Source: Methanotorris igneus Kol 5
GTDB lineage: Archaea; AGJL01; Methanococci; Methanococcales; Methanococcaceae
Reading direction: 5' to 3'
Length of the DNA stretch: 64,000 nucleotides
Assembly (NCBI RefSeq): GCF_000214415.1
Contig: NC_015562.1
Location: 1,178,001 to 1,242,000 of the forward strand
The translations under genes were made by a program, and so were the position numbers. Positions 1 through 7,921 of this stretch are shown one piece after another. The notes below the pieces were generated by a model, which was not told the DNA's origin, searched no databases, and worked only from the letters and a program-made list of their open reading frames with translations. Each line of letters begins with the position of its first letter. Position 1 is the stretch's first letter.

Positions 1-113
1 TTTGATATATTACCTAAAGGATCAATTTCATGACTATTACTCACTTCAAAAGTAAATATTATTAATAAAACCAATATAACTGCTGAAAAAATAAAATAAA
101 GTAATTTTCCCAT
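1..113 (-). CDS. N-terminal part of an unidentified membrane or secreted protein
   Basis: An open reading frame starts at ATG 113 after a GGGGG ribosome site and runs off the left edge, giving 37 residues. The first ~24 residues are a hydrophobic segment (MGKLLYFIFSAVILVLLI onward), then polar residues ending HEIDPLGNIS. It therefore begins with a signal anchor or signal peptide. I do not recognise the family; too little is visible to name a function. Confidence 0.6.
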   Translation of the reverse strand, partial: MGKLLYFIFSAVILVLLIIFTFEVSNSHEIDPLGNIS

Positions 114-177
114 AAAATCCCCCCTTTGAAGTAAAATAAACAATAATAAAATAAACAATAACTATGCATTCTATTTT

Positions 178-945
178 TTATACATTCTCACACAGATATT
201 TTAATGCCTCTTCTTCCATAAAGTGCAATTTTCCAGGGATGATTATGCAATGTAATGGCTTTCCAAAGTCATAATTAATCAAATCCTTTATTTTACCATA
301 AACCAACTTTGGCTTTAAACTTCCCGCCCTTGCGACTACAACAACCTTTGTATTCTCAGTTATTACATTTTCCTTTCTTCTTTTTTCCAATTCTAAGAGA
401 ATTTTTAATCCCTCATTTGCCGTCATGAATTTATTTTTATCTGCATGGATATCTAAGAGGCACAATGTATGATACCCCATCTTTAAATTTTCCTTTATAA
501 CATCATAAGGCGTCTCTGGGAAATAGTTTGGTTCTGGGAAGACAATTGATGTTGTTTTACCAAATTTATACAATTGCAAACCAGTTATCCCAACTGCTGA
601 GTAGATAGATGGGGCATTTATAATAATAACATCAATTCCTCTCTTTTTTGCCTCAACTGCTAAATCAACATGGGTTGTTGCAACCATTGGGTCTCCAGCA
701 GTTAGAAACATGATATCTTTTTCTTTTGCCTCTTCAATCAATTTTTCTGTTTCATATTCAACTTTTTCCCTGCTTAATACCTCAATTTTTCTTCCAAGGG
801 TTTCTTCTATTTTTTCAATGGTTGTTCCTGTCAAAACTGCAGTGTAAAATTCTGCATAAATTTTATCCACTTTTTTAGCAAATTCTAAGGTTTTTAATGG
901 CATATCCTTTTCATCATATAATCCCAACCCTGCCAAAATGAGCAT
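178..945 (-). CDS. dphB: Diphthine synthase
   Basis: 255 residues, full length for the archaeal enzyme. It transfers methyl groups from S-adenosylmethionine to the modified histidine of elongation factor 2 on the way to diphthamide, in the cytoplasm. The fold is the tetrapyrrole (CbiF-like) methylase type: an N-terminal LILAGLGLYDEKDMPLK segment, and the SAM-binding loop FLTAGDPMVATTH near residues 80-92. NAPSIYSAVGITGLQLYKFG is characteristic of DphB rather than of cobalamin methylases. It is a single gene, convergent to nothing on its 3' side and divergent from the antiporter to its right. Confidence 0.95.
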   Translation of the reverse strand: MLILAGLGLYDEKDMPLKTLEFAKKVDKIYAEFYTAVLTGTTIEKIEETLGRKIEVLSREKVEYETEKLIEEAKEKDIMFLTAGDPMVATTHVDLAVEAKKRGIDVIIINAPSIYSAVGITGLQLYKFGKTTSIVFPEPNYFPETPYDVIKENLKMGYHTLCLLDIHADKNKFMTANEGLKILLELEKRRKENVITENTKVVVVARAGSLKPKLVYGKIKDLINYDFGKPLHCIIIPGKLHFMEEEALKYLCENV

Positions 946-1355
946 AATCTCACCAAAACTTGAAGTTTGACATTTTTAAAAGTCATATTATTTTTCGCCA
1001 CAAATTCTAAAACAAACCCCATAATCTCCCAAATAGTTAATAATAAATATAGGGTAGATAAAGATGCATTCAAAACCATTATTATCGGAACCATCAATAT
1101 ATTTAAAACTTTTGGCAAATTTATAGTCATTCTGCGAGAGTGAGTGTCATAATATTATCTTGAATTTCCAATTTGCAATGTTTAGCAGACATTTAATTAA
1201 AATTTAAAGTTGGACAAGTGTCATCTACAGTCGTTTGCGTTATAAATGGTTGAAAATTTAATTAAAATTAAAGAATGTCTTTCATCCCCTATCAAAATTC
1301 CATTATGTCAAAATACATGCAAAAAACCGTATATACAATGGTACACGGTGAAATT
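946..1355. other. Intergenic region between dphB and the antiporter gene
   Basis: About 410 bases of AT-rich sequence. No convincing gene is seen. At 1226-1239 is TACAGTCGTTTGCG, which resembles the left terminal repeat TATAGTTGTGTGCG of the palindromic elements elsewhere in the window (11 of 14 bases). A reading frame that continues upstream of the antiporter start (from ATG 1275) is probably not translated, because a better ribosome site lies at 1347. Confidence 0.4.
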
Positions 1356-2531
1356 GTGGATGAGTATTTACTGTTCTTTATAATTATTGCCACAGTGTTT
1401 ATTGTCCCTAATTTATTGAGGAAGTTTAACGTTCCTGCTATAACGTCAATTATGTTGGCGGGTATTTTGATAGGGCCCCATGGTTTAAATATTCTTCAAG
1501 TTGATGGAACTTTAAAGATATTTTCTTCATTTGGAGCGATATTTTTGATGTTTTTGGCTGGCTTGGAAGTTGATAATGAAACTTTGAGGGAAGAGTTTAA
1601 AAACTCTATGGTAGTCAGTTTATTTTCCCTCCTAATACCCGGTGTTGGTGGATACTTGGTTGGGCAATATTTAGGGCTTGGATTTGCTGGGAGTTTGTTG
1701 TATTCAGTTATATTCGCTTCCCATTCCGTTGGAATTGTCTATGCATTAATGGATGAGCTTAAAATGGTTAAAACAAAGTTGGGAACGATGATGTTGAGTG
1801 CAACTATATTGATTGATTTGATTACGTTAATATTATTGTCTATTGTCATTAAGTTGAGTGAAACAAATGCAATAACATCAGATATCTGGATGTTTTTAAT
1901 ATATGCTGGGTTATACATTGGGGGGTTGTTATTAACAATCCCATATCTATCAAAAATCATCTTTAAAAACCTTGAAAAACTCCATATCCAAAGGATTCAT
2001 TTTGTATTGTTTATTATACTAATCTCCATACTAATTGGTGAGCATTTGGGGCTACACCCAATCGTTGGGGCATTTATAACAGGTGTTGCCGTTAGTGAAG
2101 CATTGACTAAAGAGGAATACGATGAACTACTAAACAAAAATTTAAATGCCATTGGTTATGGATTTTTTATACCAATATTCTTCTTAGTTTTGGGTATGGA
2201 GACAAATGTAGGAGTTATATTTAACTTAAACAATTTAGAACTTGTGCTAATAACTATTGTTAGTGCTGTATTGTTAAAATTAACCTCTGGGTTAATATCA
2301 TTGAGGATTTTGGGGTATGATAAGTTAAAGAGTTTTGTCGGTTCTCTCTTAACAGTTCCAAAAATCTCCGCTTCATTGGTTGCGGCATCAGTTGGTAGAG
2401 AGTTGGGAATTATATCAGATGATGTCTTTGTTGCGATAGTTGCCCTTTCCATTGTAACGGCTATGATAACACCAATAGGGGTTAAGAGCATTGTTGTCAA
2501 GCATCTTGATAGGTTTTTGGGGGATGATTAG
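1356..2531 (+). CDS. Sodium (or potassium)/proton antiporter, CPA2 family
   Basis: Integral membrane transporter exchanging a monovalent cation for protons, about 390 residues with some 11-13 hydrophobic segments. Family features are an early FNVPAITSIMLAGILIGPHGLN segment, FLMFLAGLEVD, and GAFITGVAVSE later in the protein. There is no C-terminal TrkA-N domain; the protein ends shortly after the last membrane segment. I chose GTG 1356 because GGTGA lies at 1347-1351 with the spacing used by other genes here. ATG 1275 or 1338 would add a polar N-terminus with no ribosome site. Substrate specificity cannot be told from the sequence. Confidence 0.85.
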   Translation: MDEYLLFFIIIATVFIVPNLLRKFNVPAITSIMLAGILIGPHGLNILQVDGTLKIFSSFGAIFLMFLAGLEVDNETLREEFKNSMVVSLFSLLIPGVGGYLVGQYLGLGFAGSLLYSVIFASHSVGIVYALMDELKMVKTKLGTMMLSATILIDLITLILLSIVIKLSETNAITSDIWMFLIYAGLYIGGLLLTIPYLSKIIFKNLEKLHIQRIHFVLFIILISILIGEHLGLHPIVGAFITGVAVSEALTKEEYDELLNKNLNAIGYGFFIPIFFLVLGMETNVGVIFNLNNLELVLITIVSAVLLKLTSGLISLRILGYDKLKSFVGSLLTVPKISASLVAASVGRELGIISDDVFVAIVALSIVTAMITPIGVKSIVVKHLDRFLGDD

Positions 2532-2573
2532 ATTTTTATGGCAAACAATATTTTGTCGTATAAATTAAAAATT

Positions 2574-2695
2574 CGCACACAACTATGCTCGCTTCGCTTA
2601 GCAAACCTCTAATTGAAACCTCTAAATGAAACCTTTAAAAAAGGTTTCATCCAAATCGGATGCACTACCTCGCTTCGCTCGGTAGTGCCTCTTAG
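2574..2695. repeat. Right-end inverted repeat plus hairpin cluster
   Basis: CGCACACAACTATG at 2574-2587 matches the right terminal repeat of the palindromic elements at 13.4, 51.1 and 55.0 kb (13 of 14 bases versus CGCACACAACTATA). It is followed by short palindromes: GCTCGCTTCGCTTAGC-type sequence, GAAACC..GGTTTC, and CACTACC..GGTAGTG around TCGCTTCGCTC. The rest of the gap to the IS element (to 3013) is AT-rich. It contains a further inverted repeat TTGTGCAT (2922-2929) / ATGCACAA (2945-2952) and no gene I can support. Confidence 0.6.
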
Positions 2696-3013
2696 TTTTT
2701 AATAGCATATATTAAATTTCCTAATTAACTTTTCTTGCTTTTATATACCCCCTGTTGAATTTTGGTACTAGAAAATTGGGAAAAAGTATTACTGATTTTT
2801 TCAAAGGAAAATGGATATTTTTGGAATATTTATTTTATTTGAGTTTATTTTATTGTTTTAATTTTGATTTGGTTTTAAATAGAATAAAATAAGTTCTAAT
2901 TATCGAGATTTATTAGCGTGGTTGTGCATTTAATTTAAAAATAACATGCACAATCTTTCTTAGCTTTATAAAGGTTTCAATAATTGGGCAGTAAGAAAAA
3001 TGACCTAAAAAAA

Positions 3014-4035
3014 GAGGTTGTCGAAAAATTATTTCATCAATGAATTTAAATATTACTCTCTAATACTAATAACTCTCATTAGTGTTAAAATATTATGAAC
3101 GATTGCTACTGCTAAAGTAGCTCTACATCTACTTTCAGGTAGTTTTTCATTTAGAGTTAATCTAAATTTAGTTTTTAGCCCTCCAAATATCGCTTCTATT
3201 ACCCCTCTAATTTTATACAGTTTCTTATCAAACAATTTTTTAACTTTCTTTCTGATTTTAGAAATACCGTAATCCCATTTAAACTCTTTTGTTTTAACTA
3301 TTGGAATGAGGTCTATAGATAACAACTCTCTAAGTAAATCTTCATCATCGTAACCACCATCCAACAATATTATCGCACCTTTCACAAAATCTAAAGATTT
3401 TATCATTTTTAGTAAGTTTTTACTGTCTGAACTATATCCATTATCCCATTTTACCATAACAATCGAAATTAATCCATAATCTTTATAATAGCAAGCTAAT
3501 ACGTGCATTTTGTCAAAAACCCGATACTTTACCTTTTTTATTTCATTATTCACAACTCTGATTCTTTCACAATACACTCTTAATAAATGGACTCCAGTGG
3601 AATCAGCTATGTAAATTATAACCGATGATTTTAACGAATTAGCAATAATTAAGTGTAATCCAACGATTATTTTAGTTAAATCGCTTATTTTAATCCTCTG
3701 AAAAGCTTTTCCGTATGTGGAGCTATCTATATGCTTTTTATGTAAATAATCGGAAAGAGTTTCTAAATCTCTTAAACTAATTCTAAAAATGTGTTTTATT
3801 ATTAGAGTAGCTATATATTCATTGTAACTTATAGCTAAAGGCCTTCCTACTTTGCGTTTTTCTTTATATGGAAGTAAAATATTTATAATAAATGAAACAA
3901 AATCATAAGTGTACTTAATATTGAATATCTTAAACCTCTTATCGTAGGCTTTCCAGTATCCTTTTCTTTTGGTTTTTCTGCCGCTCATAATTATTATTAC
4001 TATTATTTATAGTATTCGTATTTTTCGACAACCTC
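3014..4035 (-). mobile_element. Complete IS5-type insertion sequence, 1022 bp
   Basis: The ends are a perfect 16-bp inverted repeat: GAGGTTGTCGAAAAAT at 3014-3029 and its complement at 4020-4035. A 9-bp target duplication CTAAAAAAA flanks it exactly (3005-3013 and 4036-4044). It contains one transposase gene, intact. Both ends and the duplication are unmutated, so insertion is recent. It landed about 50 bp upstream of the first CRISPR repeat, just outside the TATA box of the leader. Confidence 0.95.
3053..3988 (-). CDS. DDE transposase of the IS5 group
   Basis: 311 residues, uninterrupted, filling most of the insertion sequence. The catalytic triad is visible: Asp in YIADSTGVH (~residue 128), Asp in ILLDGGYDDED (~212), and Glu in YKIRGVIEAIFGGLK near the C-terminus. 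That last segment fits the Y-(2)-R-(3)-E-(6)-K signature of IS4/IS5 transposases exactly. It probably binds and cleaves the 16-bp ends of its own element. A 9-bp target duplication is seen in the IS903-like branch of IS5. The gene looks functional. Confidence 0.93.
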   Translation of the reverse strand: MSGRKTKRKGYWKAYDKRFKIFNIKYTYDFVSFIINILLPYKEKRKVGRPLAISYNEYIATLIIKHIFRISLRDLETLSDYLHKKHIDSSTYGKAFQRIKISDLTKIIVGLHLIIANSLKSSVIIYIADSTGVHLLRVYCERIRVVNNEIKKVKYRVFDKMHVLACYYKDYGLISIVMVKWDNGYSSDSKNLLKMIKSLDFVKGAIILLDGGYDDEDLLRELLSIDLIPIVKTKEFKWDYGISKIRKKVKKLFDKKLYKIRGVIEAIFGGLKTKFRLTLNEKLPESRCRATLAVAIVHNILTLMRVISIRE

Positions 4036-4044
4036 CTAAAAAAA

Positions 4045-4093
4045 GAAACATTTATATAGGAGTTCGGGCATAAAATAAGGACAGAAGTTAAGG
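4045..4093 (+). promoter_or_regulatory. CRISPR leader, promoter-proximal remainder
   Basis: Between the insertion sequence and the first repeat lies GAAACATTTATATAGG with a TATA box TTTATATA at about 4051-4058, then a 35-base stretch leading into repeat 1. Archaeal transcription would start roughly 25 bases downstream of the box, close to the array. Removing the IS and one copy of its target duplication restores a continuous leader with the sequence before 3005. Confidence 0.6.
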
Positions 4094-4647
4094 GTTTGAA
4101 TACTCAGTCCATTAAAACAAGGATGGAAACACTAAGCAAAATAAAGAGTTTATGAAGTTACTACAAGAAAGTTTGAATACTCAGTCCATTAAAACAAGGA
4201 TGGAAACATTACAATAACATCTTCATCATCAACTAAAACATACCTTCTAAGTTTGAATACTCAGTCCATTAAAACAAGGATGGAAACCGGTTGGCATGAT
4301 GTTGAGTATTTAGTGGCAACGTTTGAATTACTCATCCATTAAAACAAGGATGGAAACTTTCTATTATTATTGTTTTGTAATCATGTTCAAGTTTGAATTA
4401 CTCATCCATTAAAACAAGGATGGAAACCGTGGTCTAAATCTTCTATGTGTTATTCTTCTATAGTGTTTGAATTACTCATCCATTAAAACAAGGATGGAAA
4501 CTAATAACCTCAGCCTGTCCCTTTGTAAAACCAACAGTTTGAATTGCTCATCCATTAAAACAAGGATGGAAACATTTTGACCGGGCATACTCCAATAACA
4601 ATTATATCTGGTTTGAATATCTCATCCATTAAAACAAGGATTGAAAC
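4094..4647 (+). CRISPR. CRISPR array: 8 repeats of 37 bp, 7 spacers
   Basis: Repeats start at 4094, 4171, 4251, 4321, 4391, 4465, 4537 and 4611; spacers are 33-43 bp. All repeats share a 3' part CCATTAAAACAAGGATGGAAAC, except the last, which has ATTG for ATGG. The 5' part is GTTTGAATACTCAGT in repeats 1-3, GTTTGAATTACTCAT in 4-6, GTTTGAATTGCTCAT in 7 and GTTTGAATATCTCAT in 8. The degenerate last repeat and the TATA-containing leader on the left both put the leader side at 4094. No cas genes lie in this window, so the effector type cannot be assigned. Confidence 0.97.
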
Positions 4648-4737
4648 AAAATAAGGATTCAACACACTAAAATTTTACAACCCAAAATCCATTAATTTAA
4701 ATTAATAAATAATAATTAAGATGAAAAAGTAATAAAT

Positions 4738-5373
4738 TTACTTTTTTTCTATGAAATCTCTTATCCTATACAGCATCTCAAAGGCATCTTTCCTTTTTAT
4801 ATCTTCCTCATTTTTAAAAAATTCTAATAGTTTTTCTTTTTTCTCTCCACTAAAATCTGTCCTATCAAGAACGTTTTTAAATGTTCTTAATGGATAGTAT
4901 AGGGACTTTGCTATTTTTATTAATAAATCTCCTTCTTCTTTGCTGATTAGTCCTTTTTCAACAGCATTTTTCACCATAAACCTAAAGCTTACAAGAGAGA
5001 AAGATATTTGGTTAAAGTTATCATCAAACGTAACTGCAACCTCATCATCATCAACAATAACCCCTTCTTTGTAAAGTTTATAAACTTTCCCTACTCCAAT
5101 CATCCCATGGACATCTAACTCAGATGCTCTTAAAGCCCCCATTGACCCAGCCCCAAATATAACTTTGCCTTCCTTTAACCTATGCAGAATTTCCCTATGC
5201 CCTACGGCAGTGTTCTGCAAAAATACACCATCAATTATGCCAATAACCTCATACTTATCTATGATTGGATTTAGTAGGTCCCCTCTTTTTATGGGTGGGA
5301 AAACATCAGCATCAATAACTGCCTTAATCTCATCTTCCTTTAATGTAAGTTTTGAAAATATTGCTATCTTCAT
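4738..5373 (-). CDS. tfuA: TfuA-domain protein, probable partner of YcaO in thioamidation
   Basis: 211 residues. The TfuA core is recognisable from PPIKRGD (26-32), IIDGVF (46-51) and GAGSMGALRASEL (74-86). In methanogens TfuA proteins act with YcaO to put sulfur into the backbone of McrA, giving thioglycine; this is known for the family, not shown here. The target residue is present in the McrA encoded in this window (G448). No ycaO gene is in the window. The start has GGTGA four bases upstream. It is followed closely on its 5' side by the PLD-type gene on the same strand (27 bases), which may be co-transcribed. Confidence 0.85.
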   Translation of the reverse strand: MKIAIFSKLTLKEDEIKAVIDADVFPPIKRGDLLNPIIDKYEVIGIIDGVFLQNTAVGHREILHRLKEGKVIFGAGSMGALRASELDVHGMIGVGKVYKLYKEGVIVDDDEVAVTFDDNFNQISFSLVSFRFMVKNAVEKGLISKEEGDLLIKIAKSLYYPLRTFKNVLDRTDFSGEKKEKLLEFFKNEEDIKRKDAFEMLYRIRDFIEKK

Positions 5374-5400
5374 AATTTCACCAATAAATTTTGTTTAAAC

Positions 5401-5967
5401 CTATAACCTCTCCCACAATGCCTCAAAATATTCCTTCTCTTTCTTTAAAACATTTTTATCCCTAATAGCAATGCTTGATTCTCTATTTTCAAACAACCCG
5501 CTATCTGTCCAATTGTGGCTACCAACAACAACAGTATCATCAACAATAACCAACTTATTATGCACACGTGTTTTGGAATATTTCACAGAGATTCTCTCAC
5601 TTGCTAAGTAGTTTTTTACTTCTTTGTTTGATTCTACTTCTTTATTTAAAATTATTCTAACCATAACTCCCCTTTTTCTCGCTTCAATTAGGGCATTTAG
5701 TAGTTCTTCCGTTTGTTTGCATCTAAACATGGAAAACATTATAATATCAATCTCTTTTTTTGCAGATTTTATGAGGTTTAAAACATAATAAAAATATTTT
5801 TCATCATTTAGAACAACAATATCCTTATCTTCATCTATAATTTCTTCTGTGGTATCTTCTAATTTCTGTATTAGGATTTTTATTTTTTTATTTATTATTA
5901 TTGTCATGAATGTTAGCGTTATTGATATTACTAACAACATAACCAACAAAAATGTATTAAAATTCAT
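5401..5967 (-). CDS. Membrane-anchored phospholipase D-type (Nuc-like) nuclease
   Basis: 188 residues. Residues 4-26 form a membrane anchor; the rest is one PLD domain. The single HKD motif is H136-x-K138-x4-D143 followed by GSHNWTDSGLFENRESS, typical of the small Nuc endonucleases that dimerise to build one active site. A phosphodiesterase acting on DNA is more likely than a lipase. The natural substrate is unknown. The anchor suggests the domain sits on one face of the cytoplasmic membrane. Confidence 0.85.
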   Translation of the reverse strand: MNFNTFLLVMLLVISITLTFMTIIINKKIKILIQKLEDTTEEIIDEDKDIVVLNDEKYFYYVLNLIKSAKKEIDIIMFSMFRCKQTEELLNALIEARKRGVMVRIILNKEVESNKEVKNYLASERISVKYSKTRVHNKLVIVDDTVVVGSHNWTDSGLFENRESSIAIRDKNVLKKEKEYFEALWERL

Positions 5968-6116
5968 AGTATCCCCCTCTATTTATTTGAGCTTAAATTA
6001 TTTAAGTTTAATAAGTTTAAATTTTCAAATTATTTTCAACCCCTTTCAAAAACCTAAAAATTATAAATTACTTTTTTTATATTTTTTTATATTGTCATTT
6101 ATGTGGGGGATAAATT

Positions 6117-6737
6117 ATGTCCATATTTTTCTTCAAAAGAAAACCAGAAAAAGAAGTTATGGAGCTTATAAAATACCACATAAACTTATCAAAAAAAGCT
6201 ATAGAAATACTAAAAGAATTTTTGGATGATAAAGATAAAGAGCATTTAAATAAAATTACGTCTATCGAAAAAGAAGGGGATGAAATAAGAAAAAAAGCAA
6301 TATTTAAGCTTTATGAGGCATTTCTTCCAAGTATGAGGAGGGAGTTAAATTACTCAATAGAAATTTTGGATGAGGTGTTAGATAGTGTCAATCATGGAGC
6401 AAAGATCTATGATTTGATGACTTTTGAGTTAGATAACAACATAAAAGAAAAATGCAAATTGGTTCTTGACATGTCCATTGAGATGCTTGATTGTTTGGTA
6501 AATGCAGTTAATGCTTTTGAAGAGGGGGGAAACTTTAGCGAGCATATAAGAATAATAAAGCAGAGAGAAGAGGAAATTGATGACATTCGTCATGAGATCT
6601 ATAGATATATGGTTAGTATGGAGATCAATAATTTTTGGGAAGGGAAGTTGATGAGTGATTTCGTTGATATGATAACCAATATAAGTGATTTAATTGAAGA
6701 TGTGGCAAATGAGTTCCAAGTAATATACTCAAGTTAA
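6117..6737 (+). CDS. PhoU-like regulator of phosphate permease (DUF47)
   Basis: 206 residues, largely helical, with the DUF47 pattern: an N-terminal KRKPEKEVMELIKYHINLS segment, paired acidic and metal-binding-type helices (EKEGDEIRKKA, KQREEEIDDIRHEIYR) and a C-terminal SDLIEDVANEF helix. Members of the family accompany Pit-type phosphate permeases and modulate them. The next gene on the same strand is such a permease, about 240 bases away across a GC-rich hairpin element. ATG 6117 follows a GGGGGA ribosome site. Confidence 0.88.
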   Translation: MSIFFFKRKPEKEVMELIKYHINLSKKAIEILKEFLDDKDKEHLNKITSIEKEGDEIRKKAIFKLYEAFLPSMRRELNYSIEILDEVLDSVNHGAKIYDLMTFELDNNIKEKCKLVLDMSIEMLDCLVNAVNAFEEGGNFSEHIRIIKQREEEIDDIRHEIYRYMVSMEINNFWEGKLMSDFVDMITNISDLIEDVANEFQVIYSS

Positions 6738-6740
6738 AAA

Positions 6741-6970
6741 GCTGACCTCCTCTCCGCCCTAAAGGGCGGAGGTTCCCATGGGAAACACCCTCTCATCCTC
6801 GTCGCCGAGGCGTCATTGGGCAGGTTATGTTCATCAGGCTGGGTCAGGCAGCCTTCGAAGAATATAATGGCAAAATCCTTTGGATTTTGCCGTATAATTT
6901 ATGGAATACTTGTATATAAATTCATCGATATCAAATCTCCTCCGCTCTAAAGAGCGGAACTTCCTTGACA
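6741..6970. mobile_element. Probable remnant of an IS200/IS605-type element (or derived MITE) with GC-rich hairpins
   Basis: The stretch is far richer in GC than its surroundings. It begins with hairpin CTCCGCCC-TAAA-GGGCGGAG (about 6754-6773) and ends with a related hairpin TCCGCTC-TAAA-GAGCGGA (about 6947-6964). Between them are AGGCTG..CAGCCT (6835-6855) and GGCAAAATCC..GGATTTTGCC (6871-6893). Short CTCCGCCCTAAAGGGCGGAG palindromes followed by TTCC are typical of the ends of archaeal IS200/IS605 elements; I rely on memory for that. No transposase or TnpB remains. A structured RNA is the alternative explanation. Confidence 0.5.
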
Positions 6971-6978
6971 ACAAAATA

Positions 6979-7866
6979 ATGGTGATTAAAATAATCGAGA
7001 TACTTATTGGGTTGTATATAGCTTTTGTAATAGGGGCAAATGATGCTGCAAACGCTCTTGGCACAACTGTTGGGGCAAAGTTGATGAGCTATAAGAGGGC
7101 AGTCCTTTTATTTGGAATTTTTGTTCTTATTGGGTGTTTAAATGCCCACAATGTTGGACACACGATGAGTTCTATTGTAAGTGGGGATGTAACACTGCCC
7201 TTAATAATAGCAGGGATAATAATAACTTTCCTAACATTTAAAAAAATTCCTATCTCTACACATCAAGTAATCGTTTCTGCATTAGTTGGTTTAAACTTGA
7301 ATTCTGCTGATTTAAATCTTTTTGTTAAAATTGTTGGTAGTTGGATTGTATCCCCAATCCTTGCAGGAATTTTGGCATACATAATTTACAAGATTTTTGA
7401 AAAATTGGAGATTCCAATATTAAAGAGAGAGAACTTTTTAAAATATGGGTTGATATTTAGTGGGGGTTTAATTGCGTATAACTTAGGGGCTAATGATTTG
7501 CCAACAGTCCTCGGAACAGTATCTAGTGAACTATCAATCTTTGTTGTTGGGGCTATTGCCTTATGGATGGGGGCGTTGTTTTTTGGGAAGGGAGTTTCAG
7601 AAACCGTTGGGATGAAACTTGTTGAGTTAAACCCACTTCCAGCATTTATTGCCCAGTTATCAGCAGGGCTGGCGGTATTTGTGTTTACTCAATTCGGAAT
7701 GCCTGTCTCCACAACCCAAGCAATTATTGGAGGGGTTGTTGGAGTAGGATTAACAAAGGGTATTAAGACGGTAAGTTGGAGAACGTTGAGAAATGTTGTG
7801 TTAGGATGGATTTCAGCCCCCACATTTGCATTGGTTATAGGCTATTTAATACAACCTCATTTTTAA
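6979..7866 (+). CDS. Inorganic phosphate transporter, Pit family
   Basis: 295 residues with about eight to ten membrane segments. The two family signatures are present: GANDAANALGTTVGAKLM near the N-terminus and NLGANDLPTVLGTVSSEL in the second half, the duplicated GAND motifs of PiT sodium- or proton-driven phosphate carriers. Also typical are KIPISTHQVIVSALVG and GMPVSTTQAIIGGVVG. I start it at ATG 6979: the frame is open from 6901, but those extra residues come from the repeat element. The usual ribosome site is missing here, probably because the element replaced the natural leader. Confidence 0.9.
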   Translation: MVIKIIEILIGLYIAFVIGANDAANALGTTVGAKLMSYKRAVLLFGIFVLIGCLNAHNVGHTMSSIVSGDVTLPLIIAGIIITFLTFKKIPISTHQVIVSALVGLNLNSADLNLFVKIVGSWIVSPILAGILAYIIYKIFEKLEIPILKRENFLKYGLIFSGGLIAYNLGANDLPTVLGTVSSELSIFVVGAIALWMGALFFGKGVSETVGMKLVELNPLPAFIAQLSAGLAVFVFTQFGMPVSTTQAIIGGVVGVGLTKGIKTVSWRTLRNVVLGWISAPTFALVIGYLIQPHF

Positions 7867-7921
7867 AAAATTATAAAAATACCTAACATAACATTTTTAT
7901 AATCAAAATGTGGGTGGTTTA

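Noticed and set aside
894-1130. 78-codon minus frame upstream of dphB
   Set aside because: It overlaps the dphB N-terminus in another frame, lacks a ribosome site and shows no protein-like pattern beyond hydrophobic AT-rich codons.
4094-4647. CRISPR spacers targeting genes in this window
   Set aside because: I compared the spacers by eye with the window and saw no match longer than short AT-rich words.
5849-6229. Open frame of 126 codons on the plus strand over the PLD-gene start and the PhoU-like gene
   Set aside because: It overlaps two well-supported genes, has no ribosome site, and its sequence is what a poly-A/T-rich antisense frame gives.
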